From Acidimicrobiia bacterium (GTDB taxonomy: Bacteria > Actinomycetota > Acidimicrobiia > Spongiisociales > UBA5794), in contig JASJBC010000006.1 of assembly GCA_030066715.1 (NCBI GenBank), forward strand, positions 1 to 42,244: a DNA stretch of 42,244 nucleotides. The letters run 5' to 3'. Under the pieces are notes generated by a model that saw nothing but the letters and a program-made list of their open reading frames with translations, was not told the origin of the DNA and ran no database searches. The position numbers and the translations under genes were made by a program. This document shows, in pieces, positions 17,285-24,946 of this stretch (the stretch's first letter is position 1; every line of letters starts with the position of its first letter).

Positions 17285-18133
17285 ATCGCAGCCGTCGCCA
17301 CCTTCGACTTCCATGTGACCGCGGAATGCAGTCAGGAGTGCGCCTACTGCTGGGGACCGCAGGGAATCTCTGCCGTCGACACCTACACTGCCCTCGCCAT
17401 CATCAGCAAGATCGCCGATGAGGGCAGCCGGCGGATCGTCTTCACGGGTGGTGACCCGCTCCAGCGTGCCGACCTGGGCGTCCTGATCAACCATGCTGCA
17501 CAGATAGGGCTCGAAGTCGCCGTGTCCACTACCGGTGATCTGCTGACCGAGGCCTTTCTCGAGGAGCACGGATCGAGGATCGACCTGATCTCCCTACCCC
17601 TGGACGGATCTTGCGAGGAGGTGTCCTCCCGTACCAAGAAGCCAGGTCATTTTGCAGCAGTCATGGCGGCACTCGACCTTCTCGAGTCTTTCGCACCGAT
17701 CGCGGTGAAGGTGGCAACACCGGTGACGAAGCACAACATCGCGGACGTGCCGAACATCGTTGCCTTACTCGACCGGAGGGCGGCCGCCCTGCAAGGTCGA
17801 CTCTTCTACAACGTCTTCCAGGCGTTTCCCCGCTCGATGGCGAGCGATGTCGAGTGGGAGGAGATGGTCGTTGCCGATGACGAGTTCCGGGAGTTGCGGG
17901 AGCAGGTCGAGACGACCGACCACCCCTACCGCATCAACTGGCTGAGCCACGAAACCCTCGACAAGCTGTACGTGATGGTCTTCCCCGATGGGACGCTAAC
18001 GGTGCCGGTGGGGTCCGAGTTTCGCAATTACGGCCCCTTTCTCGAGGTGACCGACATGGACTCCCTGCTGGATGTCGCCGAGTTCGACCGGGCCAAGCAC
18101 CAGCGTCACTCCCAGGGGTGGTCGCGCTCGTAA
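17285..18133 (+). CDS. Radical SAM protein, probable non-standard (ATC) start
   Basis: About 282 residues from ATC 17285, or 272 from GTG 17315. The radical SAM cluster motif is CSQECAYC (Cys-x3-Cys-x2-Cys) followed by WGPQG, with the SAM-binding strand RIVFTGGDPL and ISLPLDG. The first beta strand of the family, ATFDFHVTAEC, is coded upstream of the GTG, in frame and free of stops back to 17192, but no ATG, GTG or TTG lies in that stretch. ATC at 17285 has GAAGGG five bases before it and a -10 further up, so I favour it; a sequence error is the alternative. No second Fe-S cluster motif (SPASM) is present. Divergent from nifJ. Substrate unknown. Confidence 0.75.
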   Translation: MAAVATFDFHVTAECSQECAYCWGPQGISAVDTYTALAIISKIADEGSRRIVFTGGDPLQRADLGVLINHAAQIGLEVAVSTTGDLLTEAFLEEHGSRIDLISLPLDGSCEEVSSRTKKPGHFAAVMAALDLLESFAPIAVKVATPVTKHNIADVPNIVALLDRRAAALQGRLFYNVFQAFPRSMASDVEWEEMVVADDEFRELREQVETTDHPYRINWLSHETLDKLYVMVFPDGTLTVPVGSEFRNYGPFLEVTDMDSLLDVAEFDRAKHQRHSQGWSRS

Positions 18134-18145
18134 GCCCTGGCTCCC

Positions 18146-18181
18146 TTCTCCGGCATCTTCTCCGGCATCTTCTCCGGCATC
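18146..18181 (+). repeat. 12-base tandem repeat, three copies
   Basis: TTCTCCGGCATC occurs three times in a row (18146-18157, 18158-18169, 18170-18181) and is bounded by CCCTGG (18135-18140) and CCAGGG (18185-18190), which are reverse complements. It lies between the radical SAM stop and the acidic repeat protein start. No coding role is apparent. Confidence 0.85.
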
Positions 18182-18251
18182 TTCCCAGGGCATTCACACG
18201 ATCTTCACCCCGGTCCTGTCTCCTACCGGCAAGCTAGGAAAGGAGCATGAC

Positions 18252-19262
18252 ATGCTTTCGAGACGAAGGATCGTGGCAATCGCCGTTGCGGCAGCACTGA
18301 TGGTCGCCGCTTTGGTCGGTGTTGCCTCGGCCCAGACCGGAGACACATTGCCGGCGGAAACGGGCAAGGCGTTCGTGGAGATGGCCGACAACGCCAAGGC
18401 AGTCGCACTCTTCGACGAGGGTGACTTCGATGACGGTTTCTTTGGTGAGGATTGGGTGCCGTCGGCTGAGGAGATCGCAGAGATCAATGCGGAGACGGAT
18501 GCGTTGGTCGAGTATCTGCGGGATCTCGGGTTCGAGGTGACGATCGCTACCGATGAGCTTGGCTTCACCTATGTCGACTTCGAGAAGTACGACGAGGCCG
18601 ATGAGGCACTGTTTGCCGCCATGGACGACTTCTACCGGCAACAGTTCGCCGACGAGCTGGTGGGCTGGTCGGATGAGGAGAAGGCAGAGTGGAACGCCGC
18701 GATCGACGCGTTTGTCGCCGAACTCGCCGCCGAGGGGATCACGGTGGAGACCGAGGAGATCGCTCCTGGTGTCTATGACATCGTGTGGACCGAGGACATC
18801 GAGAAAGCCCTCTGGGAGCTCGAAGACGGCATCTTCTTCGGCGGGGAGTATGAGGATTGGGTGCCGTCGGTTGAGGAGATCGCAGAGATCAATGCGGAGA
18901 CGGATGCGTTGGTCGAGTATCTGCGGGATCTCGGGTTCGAGGTGACGGTCGCCACTGATGAGCTTGGCTTCTCCTTTATCGATTTCGACGAAGCCGATGA
19001 GGCGTTGTTGGAGGCGATGGACGACTTCTTCCGGCAGCAGTTTGCCGATGAGTTGGTGGGTTGGTCGGATGAGGAGAAGGCGGAGTGGAACGCCGAGATC
19101 GATGCGTTTGTCGCTGAGCTCGCTGCCGAGGGGATCGTGGTCGAGACCGAGGAGATCGCGCCTGGTGTCTATGACATTGTGTGGACCGAGGACATCGACG
19201 AAGCACTCTGGGAACTCGAGTGCGACAAGGATTGGGATGACGAGGAACTCGAAGAGGAGTGA
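18252..19262 (+). CDS. Secreted acidic protein made of two near-identical repeats
   Basis: 336 residues. A signal peptide (basic MLSRRR, hydrophobic core, likely cut after VASA near residue 27) is followed by a linker and two repeats, about 66-200 and 201-323, then an acidic tail rich in Asp and Glu. Each repeat contains EDWVPS, EEIAEINAETDALVEYLRDL, FRQQFADELVGWSDEEKAEW and APGVYDIVWTEDI. Repeat 2 lacks three residues (EKY) of repeat 1. The protein is strongly acidic, free of Cys except one near the end, and I do not recognise a family. Repeat DNA is almost identical over the first 96 bases, showing a recent duplication or gene conversion. ATG 18252 has AGGAG six bases before it. A two-component system follows 18 bases later; the protein may be its signal input or output. 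Confidence 0.8.
   Translation: MLSRRRIVAIAVAAALMVAALVGVASAQTGDTLPAETGKAFVEMADNAKAVALFDEGDFDDGFFGEDWVPSAEEIAEINAETDALVEYLRDLGFEVTIATDELGFTYVDFEKYDEADEALFAAMDDFYRQQFADELVGWSDEEKAEWNAAIDAFVAELAAEGITVETEEIAPGVYDIVWTEDIEKALWELEDGIFFGGEYEDWVPSVEEIAEINAETDALVEYLRDLGFEVTVATDELGFSFIDFDEADEALLEAMDDFFRQQFADELVGWSDEEKAEWNAEIDAFVAELAAEGIVVETEEIAPGVYDIVWTEDIDEALWELECDKDWDDEELEEE
18447..19220 (+). repeat. Internal tandem duplication, 405-base period
   Basis: Unit 1 (18447-18851) and unit 2 (from 18852 to about 19220) lie head to tail in frame. Their first 96 bases differ at one position (GCT versus GTT, Ala to Val). Identity falls afterwards but remains high, with unit 2 short by nine bases. The period is 135 codons in unit 1. 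Confidence 0.9.
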
Positions 19263-19280
19263 GATCGTAGGATTCCCAAC

Positions 19281-19970
19281 GTGAAAGCTCGAGTAGTTCT
19301 CGCTGAGGACGACCCCAACCAGGCAAAGATCGTGAAGCTATACCTGGAGCGGGAAGGCCATTCCGTTGTCGTTGCCGACAACGGAATGACCGCGCTCGAG
19401 GAGGTGCGGCGCCGGGCGCCCGATCTGCTGATCCTCGACGTGATGATGCCCAAGCTCGATGGGCACGACGTCTGCCGGATTCTGCGCCGCGAGACCGACG
19501 TGCCCATCCTGCTGTTGACTGCCAAGTCGACAGAGGACGACGTGCTGATCGGTCTCGATCTCGGCGCCGACGACTACGTCACGAAGCCGTACCGGCCGCG
19601 GGAGCTGATGGCCAGGGTCAGGGCGCTGCTGCGTCGGGCAGGGAGAGCCGATGCGGAATCTCAGGCCACGGTCTGCCACGCCGATCTCGTCATCGACCCG
19701 GCGCGCCGATCGGTCCAGGTTGGAGAGAAGCCCGTCGACCTCACCGCGGCTGAGTTCGATGTGTTGCTGCAGCTGGTCTCGTCTCCCGGACTGGTGTTCA
19801 CCCGTCTCCAGCTGCTCGAAGCGGTAATGGGGTTCGACTACCGCGGGATGGAGCGGACCATCGACGCTCACGTCAAGAACCTGAGGCGCAAGCTGGGGGA
19901 CGACGCACGCCGGCCGCGCTACATCGCCACCGTCGTCGGTGTGGGCTACAAGGCGCCCGAGCATGCGTAG
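19281..19970 (+). CDS. OmpR-family response regulator
   Basis: 229 residues. Receiver domain with acidic pocket VVLAEDD, phosphoacceptor Asp53 in LLILDVMMPKLDG, Thr in LLLTAK and the conserved Lys in DDYVTKPYRPREL; then a C-terminal winged helix (LTAAEFDVLLQLVSSPGLVF, RTIDAHVKNLRRKLGDD, VVGVGYKA). It would bind DNA once phosphorylated by the kinase that follows and overlaps it by eight bases. The start is GTG 19281 with a weak AGGATT before it. The acidic repeat protein gene lies immediately upstream with only 18 bases between, so all three may share a transcript. Confidence 0.95.
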   Translation: MKARVVLAEDDPNQAKIVKLYLEREGHSVVVADNGMTALEEVRRRAPDLLILDVMMPKLDGHDVCRILRRETDVPILLLTAKSTEDDVLIGLDLGADDYVTKPYRPRELMARVRALLRRAGRADAESQATVCHADLVIDPARRSVQVGEKPVDLTAAEFDVLLQLVSSPGLVFTRLQLLEAVMGFDYRGMERTIDAHVKNLRRKLGDDARRPRYIATVVGVGYKAPEHA

Positions 19971-21432
19971 CTTCCGGGCCCGTCTCGTCGTGGCAATGGC
20001 GGCCATTGCGCTGTTGGCGGTCGCCCTGACCACTTGGGCGATTGCGGCAACAACGGAGAGCGCCATCGAGGATCGTCTCGAGGAACGCGACGCAGCCGAG
20101 GCGGAGATCGTCGAGGAGCTCACCTTCCTCGCCTTCGAGATCACGGACTGGTCCGACGCTGCCGACGAAGTAACGGCGCTTGCGACCGAGAACGAGGCGC
20201 GCATCGTGCTGCTGGACTTGGACGGCCGCCCGCTGGTCGATTCCGGGACCGGACCGCTACCCAACGCTCTCGTCGGAATCATCGACCCGTTCGGCCCACT
20301 CGCCGAGTTCGGCGAGGAGTTCAACGAAGCGGAGCTGGACCTGGTCGTTTCCGATTGCCTGTCAGACCAAGGTGTGGAGCACGTCGTCGACGAGTTTGGC
20401 GTGTACATCGTCGATGAAGCCGACGCTTTCTTGCTCGACCTCTGCTTCACCAAGGCGTTCGAGGACTTCGGGTCCCCGGTCGTCGAGACGGTCGCCGAGC
20501 CGGCCTATCTCCTCGTTGACTACAACGTGGATCCGCCGCTTCCGTGGCTACAACTGGGCCTCGTGGCTGGAGTGGTCCTCGTGCTTGCCGCCGGTGCCGC
20601 ACTCGTGACCAGCGGAGTGATTGCGGGCCCGGTGCGAAGTTTGACGGAGGCGACTCGTGCGATCCGTGGCGGCGATCTGAGTACGAGAGTCACCGGAGGA
20701 GGATCGGACGAGTTGGGTGATCTGGCCGACTCGTTCAACGAGATGGCCGACTCCCTAGAGGGGGCGGATCGGCGGCGCAAGCAGCTGACGTCGGATGTAG
20801 CCCACGAGTTGCGGTCGCCCGTCACCAACATCATCGGTCACCTCGATGCGGTCGAGGACGGGGTCACCGAGCCAACTCCGGAGCACCTCGCAGTCATCTC
20901 CGCCGAAGCGCAGCGGCTGCATCGACTGATCGAGGATCTCGGGCAGCTCACCGAGGCCGACGAAGGGGAGATTCGCCTGTTCCGCGAGGAGCAGAACGTC
21001 GGTGCGATCGTGACACGAGCCGTCGAAGCGCGGCGCATGCTGGCCGAGGAGCACGAGATCGATTTGAGCTGTGACTGTCCTACTGCCACTGCGTCGGTCG
21101 ATGGTGCCCGCATCGAGCAGGTCGTGGGCAACCTGCTGGACAACGCAATCGTGGCCGTGGCCGACGGCGGTGCAGTCCACGTCGATGTGGTCGCCGATGC
21201 AACGGAGATCCGAATCGTCGTCATCGACAACGGACCCGGCATCCCCGATGAGTTGCTCGAGTCGTTGTTCGATCGCCTCCGGCGTGGCGATCGGGCCCGT
21301 ACCCCGGGCCTCGCCGGGCGCGGTCTGGGTCTGGCCATCGCCCGAGCGTTGGTGCGTGCCCATGGCGGTGACATCGCTGCCGCCAACGACCCCACGGGTG
21401 GGGCGCGGTTCACGGTCACGCTGCCGATCTAG
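19963..21432 (+). CDS. Sensor histidine kinase
   Basis: 489 residues. First membrane helix about 7-29, an extracellular sensor region of about 170 residues (acidic, with two Cys in DCLSDQG and LLDLCFTKA that might form a disulfide), second helix about 198-222, HAMP, then HisKA with phosphoacceptor His281 in SDVAHELRSPVTNI, and HATPase with N box NLLDNAI, DNGPGIPDE and GRGLGLAIARAL. Overall it resembles BaeS-type envelope-stress kinases. The ATG at 19963 lies inside the end of the response regulator gene. Its stop overlaps that of the convergent LysE gene through a shared CTAG. The sensor domain itself is not recognised; its acidic nature next to a secreted acidic protein is notable. Confidence 0.94.
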   Translation: MRSFRARLVVAMAAIALLAVALTTWAIAATTESAIEDRLEERDAAEAEIVEELTFLAFEITDWSDAADEVTALATENEARIVLLDLDGRPLVDSGTGPLPNALVGIIDPFGPLAEFGEEFNEAELDLVVSDCLSDQGVEHVVDEFGVYIVDEADAFLLDLCFTKAFEDFGSPVVETVAEPAYLLVDYNVDPPLPWLQLGLVAGVVLVLAAGAALVTSGVIAGPVRSLTEATRAIRGGDLSTRVTGGGSDELGDLADSFNEMADSLEGADRRRKQLTSDVAHELRSPVTNIIGHLDAVEDGVTEPTPEHLAVISAEAQRLHRLIEDLGQLTEADEGEIRLFREEQNVGAIVTRAVEARRMLAEEHEIDLSCDCPTATASVDGARIEQVVGNLLDNAIVAVADGGAVHVDVVADATEIRIVVIDNGPGIPDELLESLFDRLRRGDRARTPGLAGRGLGLAIARALVRAHGGDIAAANDPTGGARFTVTLPI

Positions 21433-22061
21433 TCCTTGCCGCCGCTGACGGCCAGCTGGAGCCCGAGCCCGATCATCACGAGTCCACCGAGTCCGCCCAG
21501 CCTCTCGAGCCGCTGCGGCGATCCGGTCAGCCAGCTGCGCGCCGTTCCTGCGGCGACACCCCAGAGGCTGTCTGATATCAGAGCGATCAGGATAAAAACG
21601 ATCCCCAGTAGTGCCATCTGGATAGCGACGGGCGCACCTCCGGTGGCGACGTATTGGGGCAGGATGGCGGCAAAGAACACGATCGCCTTCGGATTGGCGA
21701 CGCCCACGATGAAGCCGTCGACGAACACAGAGCGCCGGCTCCCGGTGACCGTGTCCGGATCGATGGCCAGCTCGCGGCGGTGGACGAAAGCGCTCCAGCC
21801 CAGCCAGATGAGATAGCCGGCGCCGAGCAGCTTCACGGCGTTGAACGCCAGCACGGATTGCTCGACGACGACTCCGAGGCCGACCGCCACCAGGAGCACC
21901 TGCACATAGACACCGGCGGCGTTGCCGGCCACTGTGAGAAGGGCGGCGCGGCGACCCAACGCCACTGCGCGGCTCACCACGAACATGACGCTGGGGCCGG
22001 GAACGACGATCAGCGCAAACGACAGTGCGGCAAATGCGGCGATGGATTCGGCGGGCGGCAT
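21429..22061 (-). CDS. LysE/RhtB-family amino acid exporter
   Basis: 210 residues, typical length for the family, with about six membrane helices. The N-terminal signature is ALIVVPGPSVMFVVSRAVALG, followed by GNAAGVYVQVLLVAVGLG, LLGAGYLIWLGWSAF and FIVGVANPKAIVFFAAILPQY, all standard for LysE/RhtB proteins that export amino acids or related metabolites such as homoserine lactones. Substrate cannot be read from sequence. Stands alone: the stop overlaps the kinase stop on the opposite strand, and the next minus-strand gene (SRPBCC) lies 45 bases upstream. Confidence 0.9.
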   Translation of the reverse strand: MPPAESIAAFAALSFALIVVPGPSVMFVVSRAVALGRRAALLTVAGNAAGVYVQVLLVAVGLGVVVEQSVLAFNAVKLLGAGYLIWLGWSAFVHRRELAIDPDTVTGSRRSVFVDGFIVGVANPKAIVFFAAILPQYVATGGAPVAIQMALLGIVFILIALISDSLWGVAAGTARSWLTGSPQRLERLGGLGGLVMIGLGLQLAVSGGKD

Positions 22062-22106
22062 AGGGCGATTATCGCAGCCGATCTCCGGTGCTGATCGCGC
22101 TCAGGC

Positions 22107-22571
22107 TCAGCCTTCTTCGGCGACCTGCTTCAGCCTGGCCAAGCCTCGCTCGAAGTCGGGCCCGATCATGGCATCCATGCTGCGGAATATGCCCATGATG
22201 CGGGTGAGCAGGGTCTTGCGGCCCTTGATCGTCCAAGTGACTTCGGTCCCCGCCCCGGTGGGCTCCAACACAAACTCGGTCTTGTTCCGTGCTTTGAAGG
22301 GTTTCAGGAACTCGAGAGCAATCCTGACGTTCGACGGCTCGGCAACGTCCTTGATCTCCATGCTGCCCTGACCAACTTTGCGATTGCCCGACCAGGCATA
22401 CGCGGCGCCGACACCGGAGTCGGGACCGGAGTATGTCTTGTCCATTTCCGGGTCGAGCTCCTCCCATGGCGACCACGTCGACCAGTTGTGGAAGTCGACG
22501 ATATGGGGGTAGACGCTCTCGGGGGATGCATTGATCGTCGTGGATCGCTGAACGGTGTATGTGTCACTCAT
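22107..22571 (-). CDS. SRPBCC-family (polyketide cyclase/dehydrase-like) protein
   Basis: 154 residues. A complete SRPBCC fold begins with VQRSTTINASPESVYPHIVD and HNWSTWSPWEELDP, followed by GVGAAYAWSGNRKVGQGSMEI and RIALEFLKPFKARNKTEFVL, ending in a long helix (MDAMIGPDFERGLARLKQV). This subgroup is widespread and uncharacterised; it binds small hydrophobic ligands in some cases. The ATG at 22571 gives the normal start; another ATG four codons upstream (22583) is possible. Same strand as the LysE gene and the MarR gene, but spaced enough to be separate units. Confidence 0.85.
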   Translation of the reverse strand: MSDTYTVQRSTTINASPESVYPHIVDFHNWSTWSPWEELDPEMDKTYSGPDSGVGAAYAWSGNRKVGQGSMEIKDVAEPSNVRIALEFLKPFKARNKTEFVLEPTGAGTEVTWTIKGRKTLLTRIMGIFRSMDAMIGPDFERGLARLKQVAEEG

Positions 22572-22641
22572 GGCCTCGAACATACCAATGAGGATCGCTG
22601 CTTGGGCGAAGTCCGGCCCCAATCGATCCTCGGGGCCCGAG

Positions 22642-23100
22642 TCAGCGTTCTGAACAGGCCGTGCGGAGTCGTTCCAGAACTGGAACCGTCACCGCACGCT
22701 CCGACTCGGACATCTCAGAGAAGAAGTGGTCGTCGAGGTCGGCGAGATGGGTCTCGAGGGCTACCGACACCTTGGTCACTCCGTCGTCGGTCAGCTTTGC
22801 CCAGTGCACCCGCCGGTCGCTGGGGCAGGAGACCCGCTCGACCAGCCCTGCGGCGGCGAGCCTATCCACCAGCCGGGTCACCCCACCCGAGGTGAGGACC
22901 ATCTGACCGGCGAGATCCGACATCGACATCTGACGCTCCGGCGACCTGCCCAGCCGGACCATCGCCTCGAACTCGACCAGCCCCAAGTCGTGGTTGTCTC
23001 GCAACGACGTCTCGATCACGCGCGTCAGCCTCCTCGTCGCCTCGATGAGGAGGCCGAACTCGGTAATGCGGTTGTCGGCGAGAAGCTTCGAATTACCCAT
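22642..23100 (-). CDS. MarR-family transcriptional regulator
   Basis: 152 residues with the MarR winged helix: GLVEFEAMVRLGRSPERQMS, MSDLAGQMVLTSGGVTRLVD (recognition helix) and GLVERVSCPSDRRVHWAKLT (wing with the DRR motif). Terminal helices would form the dimer. It diverges from the yceI-family gene, with 94 bases between starts, and a promoter can be placed so that the message begins at the ATG (leaderless). It probably represses itself and the yceI gene; a single Cys in the wing (VSCPSD) could be a redox sensor, but that is speculative. Confidence 0.92.
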   Translation of the reverse strand: MGNSKLLADNRITEFGLLIEATRRLTRVIETSLRDNHDLGLVEFEAMVRLGRSPERQMSMSDLAGQMVLTSGGVTRLVDRLAAAGLVERVSCPSDRRVHWAKLTDDGVTKVSVALETHLADLDDHFFSEMSESERAVTVPVLERLRTACSER

Positions 23101-23107
23101 TGGGTTT

Positions 23108-23170
23108 ATCTTACTAGGAAAAGGTTGACGTGTCAGATATCTTCGCTATCATAATGTGACCAGTCAGATA
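23108..23170. promoter_or_regulatory. Overlapping divergent promoters of marR and yceI genes
   Basis: Minus strand: CTGACA (23131-23136) and TAAGAT (23108-23113), 17-base spacing, seven bases before the marR ATG. Plus strand: TTGACG (23125-23130) and TATCAT (23147-23152), 16-base spacing. The octamer GTCAGATA occurs twice in direct orientation (23132-23139 and 23163-23170), a possible regulator site that would touch both promoters. Confidence 0.55.
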
Positions 23171-23194
23171 AATATCCACGAAAGGATCTGCTCG

Positions 23195-23737
23195 ATGTCG
23201 ACTCTCACGCTTCCCACCACCGGGACCTGGTCCGTTGACCCCACCCACACCACCGTCGGATTCAGCGCTCGTCACTTGATGGCCGCCAAGGTCCGCGGTT
23301 CTTTCAAGACGTTCTCCGGTTCGATCACCATGTCGGATTCTCCTGAGTCCTCCTCGGTTTCAGTCTCGATCGACGCAGCGTCGATCGATACGGGTGTTGA
23401 GGATCGTGACAACCATCTCCGCTCTCCCGACTTCCTGGATGTCGAGAACTACGGCTCCCTCGAGTTCGTGTCGACGGCCGTGCGCCCGGTCGCAGGAGGC
23501 TACGAAGTGGACGGCACGCTGACCATTCGCAACACGACCCGGCCGGTGACTCTGCAGATGGAGTACGCCGGGGTCATGACCGATCCGTGGGGCAACGAGA
23601 AGGCCATCTTCTCCGCCAGCACGACGATCAACCGTGAGGACTTCGGGCTCACCTGGAACGCCCCGCTCGAGGCCGGCGGCTGGCTGGTTGGCAAGGAAGT
23701 GCAGATCGATATCGAGGTGCAAGCCGCCAAGGCATAG
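23195..23737 (+). CDS. YceI-family lipid-binding protein
   Basis: 180 residues, a single lipocalin-like YceI domain: TGTWSVDPTHTTVGFSARHL at the start, VRGSFKTFSGSITMSD, DAASIDTGVEDRDNHLRSPD (the family's Asp-Arg-Asp-x-His-Leu motif), and GTLTIRNTTRPVTL with FGLTWNAPLE near the end. YceI proteins bind isoprenoid chains such as polyprenols. No signal peptide is visible, so it is cytoplasmic here, as is common in actinobacteria. ATG 23195 is preferred, with AAAGGA before it; the in-frame GTG at 23156 lies only four bases after the -10 and cannot be used. Divergent from marR; a strong terminator follows. Confidence 0.92.
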   Translation: MSTLTLPTTGTWSVDPTHTTVGFSARHLMAAKVRGSFKTFSGSITMSDSPESSSVSVSIDAASIDTGVEDRDNHLRSPDFLDVENYGSLEFVSTAVRPVAGGYEVDGTLTIRNTTRPVTLQMEYAGVMTDPWGNEKAIFSASTTINREDFGLTWNAPLEAGGWLVGKEVQIDIEVQAAKA

Positions 23738-23749
23738 CCCCAGACCCCG

Positions 23750-23791
23750 AAAGGCGGCCCGGACAAGACGCTCCGGGCCGCCTTTCTTTTT
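23750..23791 (+). terminator. Rho-independent terminator of yceI gene
   Basis: AAAGGCGGCCCGG (23750-23762) pairs perfectly with CCGGGCCGCCTTT (23773-23785) around a 10-base loop, followed by CTTTTT. It lies 13 bases after the yceI stop codon. Confidence 0.93.
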
Positions 23792-23876
23792 GCGGCGAGG
23801 GACTCGGGACCTCCGGCACTTACCGGCTCCGTGTCGACACGCGACAATCCGTCGATAGGCGACCAAGGAGCGCAAC

Positions 23877-24905
23877 GTGACCGGGGACGAGAGCCACAAG
23901 GTGATGGTGGCCGGCCGAGGCGGACCCGAGGTGCTGACCTACACGGCCGTGGAGTTGGCCGAGCCCGGGCCGGGTGAGGTGAGGATCCGCAGCGAAGCAT
24001 GCGGGGTTTCGGCATACGACGCGATGCTCCGTCAGTATGCGTTCCCGGGAGCGCCAAAGCCTCCGTATGCGCCCGGTGAGGACGTCGTCGGAGTGGTAGA
24101 TGCAGTCGGCGACCGCGTTGTGGCCCCTGTGGTGGGTGACCGGGTTGCGGCCTGGACCTTTGGCGATGCCGGCTGCTACGCCGAGCATGTTGTTGTCGAC
24201 GCCGAACGTGCTGTTCCGGTGCCTGGGGACCTCGACGCCCCGGACGCGGTGGCGCTTGTCGTGAACTACCTGACCGCACACGCCGCAATGCACGCTGCGG
24301 CCGGCGTGGAGAACGGCGAACGCGTTCTGATCCACGGAGCTGCCGGGGGAGTGGGATCAGCCCTGGTCCAGCTCGGTGCTGTGGCCGGATTGGAGATGTA
24401 CGGCACTGCGTCGGGGCACAACCAAGAGATCGTGGCCGAGCTCGGTGCGATCCCAATCGACTACCGCAACGAGGACTTCGTGGCTCGTATCCGGGAACTC
24501 ACCGGGGACGGTGTCGACGTTGTGTTCGATGTCATCGGTGGTGGTCGCCAGATGTGGCGATCGGCACGCTGCTTGCGCAAGGGCGGTCGGCTTCTCCTGC
24601 TCGGCATGGCTGCGGCGAACCGGAAGGGTCGCGGCGTGATCCCCGGGAGCCTTCTCGTCGTCGGCCTGGTGAATGTGTTGCCAAACGGGAAGCGGTCGCC
24701 GGGCATGCCGAGTCTCGACAAGCACGCGGCCGACAACATGGACTGGTACCGCAACACCCTCGCCGAGATGTTCGAGCTGGCGAGCAGCGGGAAGATGAAG
24801 CCGCTTGTTGCCGATCGGATCCCGCTTGCCGAGGCCGGGCGCGCTCACGAGCTAATGGCCGCCGGAGGGTACGCCGGCAAGATCGTCTTGATGGCAGGCG
24901 ATTGA
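23877..24905 (+). CDS. MDR-family NADPH:quinone reductase-like oxidoreductase
   Basis: 342 residues of the zinc-free medium-chain reductase group. The N-terminal GroES-like domain has VMVAGRGGPEVLTY, GEVRIRSEACGVSAYDAMLR and PYAPGEDVVGVVDAVG; the Rossmann domain has VLIHGAAGGVGSALVQLGA and VDVVFDVIGGG, then GGRLLLLGMAA. The catalytic zinc Cys/His ligands of alcohol dehydrogenases are absent. These enzymes reduce quinones or enones with NADPH. The start is GTG 23877, preceded by AAGGAG. Between it and the yceI terminator there are about 85 bases with no clear feature. The lipoprotein gene follows after 41 bases. Confidence 0.9.
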   Translation: MTGDESHKVMVAGRGGPEVLTYTAVELAEPGPGEVRIRSEACGVSAYDAMLRQYAFPGAPKPPYAPGEDVVGVVDAVGDRVVAPVVGDRVAAWTFGDAGCYAEHVVVDAERAVPVPGDLDAPDAVALVVNYLTAHAAMHAAAGVENGERVLIHGAAGGVGSALVQLGAVAGLEMYGTASGHNQEIVAELGAIPIDYRNEDFVARIRELTGDGVDVVFDVIGGGRQMWRSARCLRKGGRLLLLGMAAANRKGRGVIPGSLLVVGLVNVLPNGKRSPGMPSLDKHAADNMDWYRNTLAEMFELASSGKMKPLVADRIPLAEAGRAHELMAAGGYAGKIVLMAGD

Positions 24906-24946
24906 CCAAGCGCGGACGCAGCCGTACCTACCATCAGGTTGTGAAA

